Shown here piece by piece: positions 1 through 8,512 of a DNA stretch of 64,000 nucleotides (its first letter is position 1; the number at the start of each line of letters is the position of its first letter). The notes below the pieces were generated by a model. The model was not told the DNA's origin, did not search any database, and was given only the letters and a program-made list of their open reading frames with translations. Both the position numbers and the translations under genes were made by a program. The stretch is from Gloeotrichia echinulata CP02 (GTDB taxonomy: Bacteria; Cyanobacteriota; Cyanobacteriia; Cyanobacteriales; Nostocaceae). The stretch lies in contig CP051187.1 in the NCBI GenBank assembly GCA_038087035.1, positions 5,400,001 to 5,464,000 on the forward strand. Direction: 5' to 3'.

Positions 1-2
1 GT

Positions 3-86
3 CGGTATCAAGAAGCTCAGATTCGGATTTCAATGTATAGGAAATATAGCGAAGCGGCTCAAGTACAAGCTCAGAAAGGTCAGTGA
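3..86 (+). CDS. C-terminal fragment of an unidentified protein
   Basis: The window opens inside a possible reading frame that ends with TGA at 84-86. The visible tail is short, Ala/Gln/Lys-rich and looks amphipathic (it ends QVQAQKGQ). Another frame stays open slightly longer, so the frame choice rests only on the composition and on the hairpin that follows. The family cannot be recognised from 27 residues. Confidence 0.3.
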   Translation, partial: RYQEAQIRISMYRKYSEAAQVQAQKGQ

Positions 87-99
87 TGAAATTATCTAG

Positions 100-125
100 G
101 GATGGGGAAATTTAACTCCCCATCC
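100..125. terminator. hairpin between convergent genes
   Basis: A 9-bp perfect stem (GGATGGGGA / TCCCCATCC) with an 8-nt loop lies between the end of the upstream plus-strand frame and the end of nadA on the minus strand. The position suggests a terminator serving both directions, although the flanking T-runs are weak. Confidence 0.5.
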
Positions 126-144
126 TTAAATTCTCAAAATCTAC

Positions 145-1119
145 CTAAACACTCATCTCCAACATCCGTTGCATTGGACGCAGAGATGCTAATCGGATCT
201 CTTCAGACATAGTAATTTCTGGAGTGCGATTTTTCATTGCCAAATACAGCTTCTCCAAAGTATTTAACCGCATAAATGGACACTCGTTGCAATTGCAGTT
301 ATTCGTCGGTGGTGCGGGAATAAAATGCTTGTGAGGTGCTAATTTTTGCATCTGGTGAATGATCCCAGGCTCCGTAGCCACGATAAATTCTTTTGTTGGA
401 CTTTCTTGACAATATTTGAGTAACGCTGCTGTAGAACCAATGTAACTGGCGTGGCGCAATACTGAAGTTTCACATTCCGGGTGAGCGATCGCCTCCGCTT
501 GGGGATGTGTAATTTTTAACTGGACTATTTTCTTTTCCGAAAAGGTTTCATGCACAACACAGCTACCATCCCACAGGACTAAATCTCGCCCTGTTTGTTC
601 CATGACGTACCGACCCAAATTCCGATCTGGGGCAAAAATAATCGGCTGTTCTTGGGGTATTTGCTGCACAATCTTGACAGCGTTGGAACTAGTGCAGATA
701 ATATCACTTATCGCCTTAATCTCAGCAGAACAATTGATGTAAGAAACCACCAAATGATTAGGATGTGCCGCTTTAAAAGCTGCAAACGCCTCTGCTGGAC
801 AACTGTCTGCTAAAGAACAACCAGCATTCAAATCTGGTAACAGCACCAATTTATCTGGATTGAGTATCTTGGCTGTTTCTGCCATAAAGTGAACACCAGC
901 AAAGACGATGACATCTGCATTTGTCTTGGCTGCTGCTTTTGCTAGTTGTAATGAATCCCCAATAAAATCTGCAATGTCCTGAATATCTGACTCTTGATAG
1001 TAATGCGCCAGGATAACCGCATTGAGTTCCTTTTTGAGACTCTCAATAGCGGCAAATAAATCTAGTGGTAGTACACCCGGTTGGGTTTTGTCTCTTTGAG
1101 CAAGTGCAGTCTTAAACAC
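145..1119 (-). CDS. nadA: quinolinate synthase NadA
   Basis: NadA condenses iminoaspartate with dihydroxyacetone phosphate to quinolinate in cytosolic de novo NAD synthesis, using a [4Fe-4S] cluster. The 324-residue length is normal. The sequence shows the AHYYQ motif near residue 38, candidate cluster ligands Cys101 (AGCSLADS), Cys187 (WDGSCVV) and a CNCNEC group at 275-280 followed by PFMRLNTLEK, all as expected for the family. It is divergent from a metallophosphoesterase. A tandem pair of 20-bp repeats in the shared upstream region (1167-1208) may be an operator. No nadB or nadC is visible in the window. Identification is secure. Confidence 0.97.
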   Translation of the reverse strand: MFKTALAQRDKTQPGVLPLDLFAAIESLKKELNAVILAHYYQESDIQDIADFIGDSLQLAKAAAKTNADVIVFAGVHFMAETAKILNPDKLVLLPDLNAGCSLADSCPAEAFAAFKAAHPNHLVVSYINCSAEIKAISDIICTSSNAVKIVQQIPQEQPIIFAPDRNLGRYVMEQTGRDLVLWDGSCVVHETFSEKKIVQLKITHPQAEAIAHPECETSVLRHASYIGSTAALLKYCQESPTKEFIVATEPGIIHQMQKLAPHKHFIPAPPTNNCNCNECPFMRLNTLEKLYLAMKNRTPEITMSEEIRLASLRPMQRMLEMSV

Positions 1120-1166
1120 AATTAGGAGTTGCTTAGGGTTGCAAGTGTTTGTCTTGTGTAATCAAT

Positions 1167-1208
1167 TATAGTAGTTTTTACCAAAAAATATAGTGGTTTT
1201 TACCAAAA
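1167..1208. promoter_or_regulatory. two direct repeats upstream of nadA, candidate operator
   Basis: Two 20-bp copies (1167-1186 and 1189-1208) differ at one position and start 22 bp apart, about two helical turns. Each contains a short dyad (TRGT-N4-ACCA). They lie 48-90 bp upstream of nadA and 80 bp upstream of the divergent gene. The arrangement suggests a regulator bound on one DNA face. Control by an NAD-linked repressor is only a guess. Confidence 0.4.
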
Positions 1209-1286
1209 CTCATAGACTCTTGTTGCAGATTGTGTGCAAATCCGGCTGAGTTTCATATCCTGGAAATAGACGGCAAGGACAGTGGC

Positions 1287-2216
1287 ATGACCATTCAGAA
1301 AACTCAATCAAAAACCCTGAAAATAGCAATAGTTGGCGATGTTCACGACCAATGGGAAGTAGAAGATGGTATTGCACTCAAGCATCTGGGTGTTGATTTA
1401 GCGCTGTTTGTTGGGGATTTTGGCAACGAATCGGTGGAAGTGGTCAAAGCGATCGCCTCCCTCGACATTCCTAAAGCAGCCGTGATGGGCAACCACGATG
1501 CATGGTACACTGCTACAGAATGGGGACGCAAGAAGTGTCCCTACGACCGATCCAAAGAAGACTGGGTGCAGGAACAACTGGATTTATTAGGTTCAGCCCA
1601 TGTCGGTTACGGTAAACTGGATTTTCCCGATTGGCAATTAACTGTAGTCGGGGGTCGTCCCTTTACCTGGGGTGGGACAGAGTGGAGATTTACCCAAATC
1701 TGTGACGAACGTTATGGAGTCACCGATCTCGAAGAGTCCGCAGACAAAATCTTCAAAGCAGTCAAAAGCGCCGCCTATGAGACAATTATCTTTATCGGTC
1801 ATAATGGACCTAGTGGATTAGGCGATCGCCCAGAAGACCCCTGTGGTAAAGATTGGCATCCTATTGGTGGGGACTTTGGCGATCCAGATTTTGGTGCAGC
1901 GATTTCCCAAAGTCTCACCGCTGGTAAAACCATTCCCCTCGTTACCTTTGGTCACATGCACCATACCCTCAGACACACTAAAAAAGTGCTGCGAAAACCA
2001 GTATTTAGAAGTCCAGAGGGGACAATTTACTTAAATGCCGCCAGAGTGCCCAGAATTGTCGAAAATAACGGTCAAAAGCTGCGGAATTTCTCCCTTGTCA
2101 CCCTAGAGGCGGGTGTGGTGTCCCAAGCCTCTCTAGTTTGGCTGGGGAATGATTACCAGGTAGAGTCCGCAGAAATTTTGTACGAGCGATCAGATTCAAT
2201 AGTGCAATCTGCTTAG
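1287..2216 (+). CDS. metallophosphoesterase, cyanobacterial type
   Basis: This is a calcineurin-like phosphoesterase of about 309 residues. Counting from the chosen ATG, the metal-binding blocks appear in order: GDVHD near the start, GDFGN, GNHDAWY, IGHNGP and GHMHH. Together they build the family's two-metal site. The substrate is unknown; related cyanobacterial and plant proteins are annotated only as metallophosphoesterases. A longer frame starts at 1230, but the ATG at 1287 places the first beta strand (TLKIAIVGD) at the usual distance from the N terminus. No signal peptide is seen, so it should be cytosolic. It is divergent from nadA and followed by tRNA-Ser. Confidence 0.85.
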   Translation: MTIQKTQSKTLKIAIVGDVHDQWEVEDGIALKHLGVDLALFVGDFGNESVEVVKAIASLDIPKAAVMGNHDAWYTATEWGRKKCPYDRSKEDWVQEQLDLLGSAHVGYGKLDFPDWQLTVVGGRPFTWGGTEWRFTQICDERYGVTDLEESADKIFKAVKSAAYETIIFIGHNGPSGLGDRPEDPCGKDWHPIGGDFGDPDFGAAISQSLTAGKTIPLVTFGHMHHTLRHTKKVLRKPVFRSPEGTIYLNAARVPRIVENNGQKLRNFSLVTLEAGVVSQASLVWLGNDYQVESAEILYERSDSIVQSA

Positions 2217-2281
2217 ATTATGATATATAATATTATCTGTCAGTTTTATTGCCCGCTGCGGCACTGGCTTGACAGTTTACT

Positions 2282-2366
2282 GGAGAGGTGGCAGAGTGGT
2301 CGATTGCGTCCGACTTGAAATCGGATGAACCGAAAGGTTCCGGGAGTTCGAATCTCCCCTTCTCCG
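2282..2366 (+). tRNA. tRNA-Ser (anticodon UGA)
   Basis: An 85-nt cloverleaf with the long variable arm typical of type II tRNAs. The acceptor stem is GGAGAGG paired with CTTCTCC (one G-U pair), the discriminator is G, the anticodon loop is CTTGAAA giving UGA, and the T loop contains GTTCGAATC. The 3' CCA is not encoded, which is common in cyanobacteria. The accessory cluster begins 26 bp downstream. Confidence 0.97.
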
Positions 2367-2392
2367 TTGGTAATTTGTAATTACTAGCTTTT

Positions 2393-3106
2393 TTAGGGGT
2401 TGTTTCCAGGGGTGGTATATTGACCAAGTTGTGCAAAGCGGATTTCAATTCGCCTCCTGTTTGCATCTGAATTTCTATTTGGCTTGGCAAATCCTTTATC
2501 TTCTGGTAAAAGTAGTTGTGCCGCAGAATAGGCTCTAAAATTTAGTTGTTTGAAACGCCCTTTCTTTTTTTGAATCTGAACGTTTTTAAGTTCCTTGACT
2601 ACCGCTAAAGCTCGTATCAAACCTAAATCAGCATTAGAACCTGGACAAAGAATAGCAACATTTTTATTGAGAGTAGATACGGCTTCTAGCTGTTGATCTA
2701 AATTTCCTCCATTCTGATTATTACATGATTTCAGGACACCAACCTCTTCACCATCCGTATGTCCGATAACTTCTATGACATCAATTTTTTGATTATTATT
2801 TTCATTTTGTTCTATGATTTTTTCAATATCTCTGAAAATTATGCCATTCTTTCCACTAATATCGTTTTTTAAATTTAGCGGTAAAACAGCACTTCCTGAA
2901 TTGAATTTATACTTTTCAGAGCGTAGTTCAATGATTTTTGGTTTACCATCTTTATCTCGAATAGATGGTGGAGATTTCGAGGACTGACCTATTACCAATA
3001 ATAAAAGTACTGTCAGAACCATGAAAGCATTAGACATCAGATCCGTGAAAGAAGTCCAGATGCTGAAGGTTTCAGTAGTAGGCGTACTCTTTGTTCTTCT
3101 GGGCAT
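2393..3106 (-). CDS. OmpA/MotB-like peptidoglycan-binding stator subunit (ZorB-like)
   Basis: A 237-residue protein with one N-terminal membrane helix (about 24-40) and a C-terminal OmpA-like domain. The segment SFTDLMSNAF before the helix aligns with the MotB/ZorB proton-binding region, and Asp22 occupies the position of the essential aspartate. The OmpA core shows IGHTD (114-118) and NRRRIEIR (217-224), the peptidoglycan-contact region. It lies 43 bp downstream of the MotA-like gene on the same strand, with GGAG ahead of its ATG, so the two form an operon. By analogy it would anchor an ion-driven motor to the cell wall. Zorya ZorB is the nearest known architecture, but the neighbouring effectors differ. 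TolR/Pal-like roles remain possible. Confidence 0.75.
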   Translation of the reverse strand: MPRRTKSTPTTETFSIWTSFTDLMSNAFMVLTVLLLLVIGQSSKSPPSIRDKDGKPKIIELRSEKYKFNSGSAVLPLNLKNDISGKNGIIFRDIEKIIEQNENNNQKIDVIEVIGHTDGEEVGVLKSCNNQNGGNLDQQLEAVSTLNKNVAILCPGSNADLGLIRALAVVKELKNVQIQKKKGRFKQLNFRAYSAAQLLLPEDKGFAKPNRNSDANRRRIEIRFAQLGQYTTPGNNP

Positions 3107-3149
3107 TTTAAAATTTCTCCATTGATGATATTATCAAGGATTATGTGAG

Positions 3150-4496
3150 TTATTTAAAATTAGCTTGTATTCTTCCCACAACTTCGGAATACTGTTCAAT
3201 TTGTTTAGCTACATTTTGCAAATTCTGATTGTGGTTTTCCCCAATTGAGGTGTGCTGATTTAAGGTGGCTATTACCTGAGATATGTCATTATTAAATGAC
3301 TGTGTAGTGGCTTGAAGTACCACAGCGATATTCTGTAATTTATCATTGTGGGTTACTATTTGTCCTGTGTGCTGATTTAAGGCTGTTGTTATCTTATATG
3401 TATTAGTATTAAAATCTTGGGTTGCGACTGAAAGAGTCTGGGTATTTTGCACAATTTTCCCAGAGATATCAGTAAGGTTTTGTTGATTAGTTTGAATTAA
3501 ATTTTGTATTTCGGAAGAATTTTCCAGCAAAGCATCACCAATACCTTGGTTTTGCTGTGTATAGCTGTGTAACTCTGAAGTAGCCTTGTCAAGAGATATC
3601 GTTGATTTCTCAAGAGTTTTTGTGATATCTGAGTAAGTTGTTGTTAATCCTGCCAAACTGTTAGTAGCATTAATTAAAACATTAGCACCTGTTTGCATTG
3701 CCAGGGAAGACTGAGTAACTACAGTTTGAAAATTATTGGCGCTGGTGTTAAGTGTATTGCAAGCTGCTGTTACAGCATTTTGAAAATTTCTAGTATTTTC
3801 AGGTAAGCTATTTACAAACCTACTTAAGTTATTAGAATAAGTCTCTATGGTCTTAATAAGTAAATCGATTTTATCTTTCTCTATAAATAAAATATTATCA
3901 AGTTCATGTTCTAAAAAAACAAGGAGTTTATCCTTCTCTATATCTAAATCATAGGAAGGATGGAATTTTGTTATAAAAAAACTACAAGTCAACGATATAA
4001 GACTACTAAAGAAAGCAATTCCCATTGAGCCTATAATAGCTGATAAAGTTTTTTGTAATGTAATTTCATCACCAATATTTCTGCTAAGTATAATTAAATT
4101 CATCGTAATACCTAAGAAGGTTCCCAATAAACCAAGAGCTAGTAGTAAGTTTGGGAGTGATTGGTAATATCGTTTATTTTTTTCCCATTGTTGAAGCTTT
4201 TGATTATCACTACAAGTGTTTTCGATAAGAGCTAATCTATTAATTTTATCTTGTTGATGACTTAAAATTTTATTGTTTTTCAGGGCATTCAACATTTCTG
4301 CTTTAATTGGATATATATCATTTAGTAGTGTGTTCTTTAGTTTAATTCCATCTACAGTAAATTTGATAGTGAATCCGACAAAAGCGATTACCACTAATAA
4401 CGGGACGAAAGATAAAAATGAAGGGGCAATAAAATAAAGAAATAATAATATTAATGCAATTATTATAACTATACCGCGCAATGTGTTTTTTGGCAT
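3150..4496 (-). CDS. MotA/TolQ/ExbB-like channel protein with long coiled tail (ZorA-like)
   Basis: A 448-residue protein with four predicted membrane helices (about 8-24, 27-47, 114-136, 152-176) and a long cytoplasmic tail (180-448). The third helix carries GLLGTFLGIT, the signature of MotA/TolQ/ExbB channels. The tail is rich in Asn, Gln, Thr and Ser with alpha-helical periodicity, like the intracellular tail of ZorA. Cyanobacteria have no flagella, so a motility stator is unlikely. With the OmpA-like partner it should form an inner-membrane proton-driven motor. The gene is divergent from the Ser/Thr kinase across 208 bp, which probably holds both promoters. The coding strand is unusually A/T-rich compared with flanking housekeeping genes, suggesting transfer. 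Confidence 0.75.
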   Translation of the reverse strand: MPKNTLRGIVIIIALILLFLYFIAPSFLSFVPLLVVIAFVGFTIKFTVDGIKLKNTLLNDIYPIKAEMLNALKNNKILSHQQDKINRLALIENTCSDNQKLQQWEKNKRYYQSLPNLLLALGLLGTFLGITMNLIILSRNIGDEITLQKTLSAIIGSMGIAFFSSLISLTCSFFITKFHPSYDLDIEKDKLLVFLEHELDNILFIEKDKIDLLIKTIETYSNNLSRFVNSLPENTRNFQNAVTAACNTLNTSANNFQTVVTQSSLAMQTGANVLINATNSLAGLTTTYSDITKTLEKSTISLDKATSELHSYTQQNQGIGDALLENSSEIQNLIQTNQQNLTDISGKIVQNTQTLSVATQDFNTNTYKITTALNQHTGQIVTHNDKLQNIAVVLQATTQSFNNDISQVIATLNQHTSIGENHNQNLQNVAKQIEQYSEVVGRIQANFK

Positions 4497-4704
4497 AATT
4501 TTGACATCTCAATACTTTATTGATCAAAGAAAAACTACAATCAAGTATATCGTATTTTTTTGGGTTTTATTGTAAAATAAATTACCTGTGCTATAGTTTT
4601 TACAGTCTTCCTCTAGTTCTAGCTTGTTTCTCAGCTTTGATAGAGGGAATTGAATATAATTTTACAAGCATAGGGACGGGCGATCGCTTTCATGGTGGTG
4701 TGAG

Positions 4705-5739
4705 ATGAATACAAGAATCCAAAACATTATCGGTGAAAATTACGAAATCATCCAATTGCTTGGTGAGGGTAGTTTTGGCAAGACTTATCTGGTGAAACAC
4801 TTGAAAACTCCTAGCCAGTATGCGGCCAAGCATTTTACCGTCCCCAGTAGTGACCCACAGTTCGCCAAAGCTGGGGAACTTTTCCAGCGGGAAGTGACAA
4901 CCCTAAAACAGTTAAATGGATATCCGCAGATTCCCCAATTTGTTGACTTTTTGGAGGAAAATCAAGAGTTTTATTTACTACAAGAGTATATTGAGGGAAT
5001 TACTCTCAGCAATGAAATAAAACCAGGTAACAAGTTAGAGGAAAGCGAAGTCATTAAATTATTAAATGAATTATTGAACATCCTCGATTTTGTTCATTCT
5101 CAAAACATTATTCATCGTGATATTAAACCAGACAATATTATCAGACGAAAAAAGGATGGTAAGTTGGTTTTAATTGATTTTGGAGCAGTCAAAGAAGTTA
5201 TTACTCAAACCACTTCATTAAACCCAAAAACTGTAATTGGTACACTAGGTTATATGCCCACCGAGCAAAATCGGGGAAAGCCTCAATTTAATAGTGACAT
5301 TTACGCAGTTGGAATGACTGCTATTTCAGCATTGACAGGTCTAGAACCTCATGAGTTACCAATAGATAATTGCCTAGAAGTTGTCTGGCAAAATCCACAA
5401 ATAGTGGTTAGTCAGGAGCTAGCAGACATTTTGTCTAAAATGGTGCGCTATGACTTTAGAGACAGATATAAATCAGTCAACGACGTACTCAACGATTTAA
5501 ATAATATAACACCTCCAGGAGCTTCACAAAAAACTCAAGTTATTAGTACACCAATACCAAATCCTGCTTCAATACAAAATCACGATCAAATTGATATGAT
5601 TTTATTTGCGCTACTGATATTAATGGGAATAATTGCTCTCCTGTATGTTTCTGGTGTACTACCCAATGCAAAAAATACAGAGCCTAAAAAACAACAGTCC
5701 TTATTAATAGAAAAAGTTTTGAGTTTAGATGTTCAATAG
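4705..5739 (+). CDS. membrane-anchored Ser/Thr protein kinase
   Basis: A eukaryotic-type kinase of 344 residues. It has the glycine-rich loop GEGSFGKTY (20-28), a VAIK-type Lys42 (AAKHF), catalytic HRDIKPDN (137-144) and DFG (158-160), so it should be active. A single membrane helix (about 298-319) near the C terminus anchors it with the kinase in the cytosol and only about 25 residues beyond. No sensor domain is present. It starts a plus-strand unit with the NERD-helicase and is divergent from the motor-like pair. Cyanobacteria have many such kinases, so its link to a defence function rests on neighbourhood alone. Confidence 0.9.
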   Translation: MNTRIQNIIGENYEIIQLLGEGSFGKTYLVKHLKTPSQYAAKHFTVPSSDPQFAKAGELFQREVTTLKQLNGYPQIPQFVDFLEENQEFYLLQEYIEGITLSNEIKPGNKLEESEVIKLLNELLNILDFVHSQNIIHRDIKPDNIIRRKKDGKLVLIDFGAVKEVITQTTSLNPKTVIGTLGYMPTEQNRGKPQFNSDIYAVGMTAISALTGLEPHELPIDNCLEVVWQNPQIVVSQELADILSKMVRYDFRDRYKSVNDVLNDLNNITPPGASQKTQVISTPIPNPASIQNHDQIDMILFALLILMGIIALLYVSGVLPNAKNTEPKKQQSLLIEKVLSLDVQ

Positions 5740-5981
5740 AAGGCGATGTCTACAACGCGCTGCGCCTACGCTCCTTTCCCTGTTTCCTCATACGTACTAT
5801 ACTCAAAAATACAATTCAATAATTAATATAAATAAATAAAAATACTTACGTATTTGATATGGATATAAATTTCCCCCATCCGTATATCTGCACTGGCAAA
5901 GAGCAGATAAGCAGTGCTAGCTTTGCAGGATTACTCACATGATTTTGATGTCACAAATTTAACTAATGGAGTGCTTGCTAA

Positions 5982-8156
5982 ATGGCTGTTGGAAATGAAG
6001 AACAGGGTAGCAAATTTATCACAACAGAACCACTAAAAGCTAGTGATGTTGTTGAACAAAAAGTTTGGGATGCTGTCCGCAGTGCGTTTGCTGAAAGGAA
6101 ATGTATCGGTTACTGGCGTTATCCCATTTTCAAGCAGGTGGGAGAGATTCTTCGAGAGCCTGACATCTTGATTGTGGATCGAGAGTTTGGTTTAGTGGTC
6201 ATGGAAATTAAAGCTGTCACCATTGACCAAATAGTTAGCGTTGATGGTGGAAAATTGCAATTGCAAAATTCAGAAGCTACAGAAGTAAATCTTCAACAGC
6301 AAGCAAAACATCAGTTACGCGCATTGATATCATACTGCGATCGCGAAAGCGCAATTTGTCGTAAAGTTACTGGTAGAGTCATTGTCACATTGCCTTTAAT
6401 TACCCAAGAACAATGGCACCAAAGAGGCTTTGAGCAATTATCCAACTATTCGCTCATTTTCCAAGACCAGTTAGGCAAAATTGGTTTACTAGAACGCATT
6501 CCCCAATCTACTGTTGTCGTGTCAGGGGAAAATTTAGAAGATAAAGATTGGGAATTGTTACTGTCAGTGATTGCTGGTACACCTGTATTTCGTAAACCGG
6601 AGCGCAACAGAATCTCAACTACAGGTAAAAGCCGCGCTAGCGTAATTGACAGTTTACGAGAAAAACTCTACGAAATCGATTTACAGCAAGAACATATCGG
6701 TAAAGAAATACCCCCAGGACCGCAACGAATTCGGGGTATTGCTGGTTCCGGTAAAACAGTGCTGCTATGTCAGAAAGCAGCCCATATGCACCTCAAACAT
6801 CCAGATTGGGATATTGCTTTAGTATTTTTCACGCGATCGCTCTACGATTTAATGATTGGGTTATTAGATCAGTGGATACGTCACTTCAGTTGTGGTGAGA
6901 TACACTACGACCCAAAAACTAACTTGAAGTTGCAAGTACTTCATGCTTGGGGAGCAAAAGAACAACCCGGTTTCTACGGAACAATTTGTGATTACCACGG
7001 AAAAAGACGCGGAACAATCAAAGATACTAATGAAAAACAGCCGACCCGAGGCTTGGTAGACTTGAGTAAGCGGCTATTAGAAGAAATCGAAATTGAACCG
7101 ATGTTTGATGCCATCTTAATTGATGAAGGTCAAGATTTAGTAGCCGAAGATGATTTGAAATATCAAGACAAACAAGCTATCTATTGGTTAGCTTATCAAA
7201 CATTGCGACCTGTAACTGACCAAAAACCCGAAGAAAGGCGGTTAATTTGGGCTTACGATGAAGCACAAAGCCTTGATACTCTAGCAGTCCCCAAAGCCAA
7301 AGAAGTATTTGGTGAAAACCTCAGCAATCTTTTAAATAAGCAACCGCAATATCCAGGGGGTATCAAACGTTCAGAAGTGATGCGCCGTTGTTATCGCACA
7401 CCAGGGCCAATTCTCACAGCAGCCCATGCAATTGGGATGGGTTTATTACGTCCAGAGGGAATGCTCACAGGTATCACGAATAAAGATGATTGGAATAGAA
7501 TTGGTTACGAAGTTAAGGGAGACTTTCGGCGTATTGGTAAGCCAATAACTGTTACAAGACAACCGCAATATTCACCAAATCCGATTCCAGAACTTTGGGG
7601 AGAACCTGTATTAGATTTTGAAACTTATGATTCTCGCCAAGAAGAAATGACGGCTCTGGCTGAGAATATTATGCATAATATTGTTCATGACGGTCTCAAT
7701 CCCAGCCGCGATATTTTAGTGATAGTTTTAGGCTCGACTTATGACGCTATCGAGTTAGAAACTCATGTTGCGAGTTTTTTAATGGAGCATGACATTGATG
7801 TTTATGTCCCCACTGCTGTGAAGTTAAATGATTTAATGTTGGAATGGCCTAACCACGACCCTGATAAATTCTGGCACGATGACGGTGTTACTGTATCTCG
7901 CATCAATCGCGCCAAGGGTCATGAGGCTGATATTGTGTATGTGATTGGCTGTGATCATGTCGCTCGCAATGAAAGTGATGTCAATTTCCGCAACCAGTTA
8001 TTTGTGGCTTTAACTAGAACGCGGGGTTGGGCGAGTTTGAGTGGTGTGGGTAATTATCCTATGTATGATGAGATGCGGCGCGTGATTGCTAGTGGTGATA
8101 GTTTCACTTTTAATTATAAGCGCCCTCCCAAGCGGGATATTGGTGATGGGGAATAA
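5982..8156 (+). CDS. NERD nuclease-UvrD-type helicase fusion
   Basis: A 724-residue fusion. The N-terminal NERD (PD-(D/E)XK-type nuclease-related) domain shows Asp61 (REPDILIVD) and Glu75-x-Lys77 (VVMEIKAV), a complete active-site pattern. The rest is a superfamily 1 helicase: Walker A GIAGSGKTV (252-260), motif II DEGQD (381-385), motif III WAYDEAQSLD, a CYRTPGP block, RINRAKGHEAD (motif V) and FVALTRTRGW (motif VI). It should unwind and cut DNA. The architecture is common in phage-defence islands. A GGAG ribosome site precedes the ATG. It lies 242 bp after the kinase, and a strong bidirectional hairpin follows. The exact substrate and partners are unknown. Confidence 0.88.
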   Translation: MAVGNEEQGSKFITTEPLKASDVVEQKVWDAVRSAFAERKCIGYWRYPIFKQVGEILREPDILIVDREFGLVVMEIKAVTIDQIVSVDGGKLQLQNSEATEVNLQQQAKHQLRALISYCDRESAICRKVTGRVIVTLPLITQEQWHQRGFEQLSNYSLIFQDQLGKIGLLERIPQSTVVVSGENLEDKDWELLLSVIAGTPVFRKPERNRISTTGKSRASVIDSLREKLYEIDLQQEHIGKEIPPGPQRIRGIAGSGKTVLLCQKAAHMHLKHPDWDIALVFFTRSLYDLMIGLLDQWIRHFSCGEIHYDPKTNLKLQVLHAWGAKEQPGFYGTICDYHGKRRGTIKDTNEKQPTRGLVDLSKRLLEEIEIEPMFDAILIDEGQDLVAEDDLKYQDKQAIYWLAYQTLRPVTDQKPEERRLIWAYDEAQSLDTLAVPKAKEVFGENLSNLLNKQPQYPGGIKRSEVMRRCYRTPGPILTAAHAIGMGLLRPEGMLTGITNKDDWNRIGYEVKGDFRRIGKPITVTRQPQYSPNPIPELWGEPVLDFETYDSRQEEMTALAENIMHNIVHDGLNPSRDILVIVLGSTYDAIELETHVASFLMEHDIDVYVPTAVKLNDLMLEWPNHDPDKFWHDDGVTVSRINRAKGHEADIVYVIGCDHVARNESDVNFRNQLFVALTRTRGWASLSGVGNYPMYDEMRRVIASGDSFTFNYKRPPKRDIGDGE

Positions 8157-8175
8157 GTTTTGGTGATTGTCTCAC

Positions 8176-8211
8176 GCAGAGGCGCAAAGATTTGTGTCTT
8201 TGCGTCTTTGC
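8176..8211. terminator. bidirectional hairpin after the NERD-helicase gene
   Basis: A nearly perfect 15-bp stem (GCAGAGGCGCAAAGA / TCTTTGCGTCTTTGC) with a 6-nt loop sits between convergent genes. The sequence also resembles the dispersed cyanobacterial repeat of the type found beside the GxxExxY gene at 41.7 kb. Confidence 0.55.
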
Positions 8212-8253
8212 TGTTTAATTACTGCTACATAAAAGCTGGACAAATCCAGACAT

Positions 8254-8466
8254 TTACTCTTCTACCACTTCTACCAAATCCTCAATCATAACATCAAAGA
8301 CGCGGGCCATCTTCATTATTGAAGTAAAGTCTACCATTGCCAACCCTGGCGCTCGTGCATAGGCTCTAACTGAACTGTAGGCTACTCCAGAACGGTCAGC
8401 TACATCTTTCAGTGTCCAACCCTTCTCCAAAGCAAATTCTCGAATTCTTAGCCTAATCAGCCCCAT
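8254..8466 (-). CDS. XRE-family helix-turn-helix regulator, copy 1
   Basis: A 70-residue Cro/CI-type DNA-binding protein consisting almost only of the HTH (GWTLKDVADRSGVAYSSVRAY) and an acidic C-terminal end (IEDLVEVVEE). It is about 70% identical to the next upstream gene, so the two arose by tandem duplication. It points towards the defence-like cluster and could regulate it or act as an antitoxin-like repressor. No toxin partner is seen. Confidence 0.8.
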   Translation of the reverse strand: MGLIRLRIREFALEKGWTLKDVADRSGVAYSSVRAYARAPGLAMVDFTSIMKMARVFDVMIEDLVEVVEE

Positions 8467-8512
8467 TTTTATATTGGCGAATACTTGTATTTAGTAGATT
8501 AACCCGAAGCAT

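Noticed and set aside
2340..2366. Attachment-site duplication of the tRNA-Ser 3' end
   Set aside because: I searched downstream by eye and found no second copy of GGGAGTTCGAATCTCCC.
2233..2490. Minus-strand frame covering tRNA-Ser
   Set aside because: It overlaps the tRNA and the end of the OmpA-like gene and resembles no protein.
2393..4496. Flagellar stator genes motA/motB
   Set aside because: The lineage has no flagella, no other flagellar gene is near, and the tail resembles ZorA.
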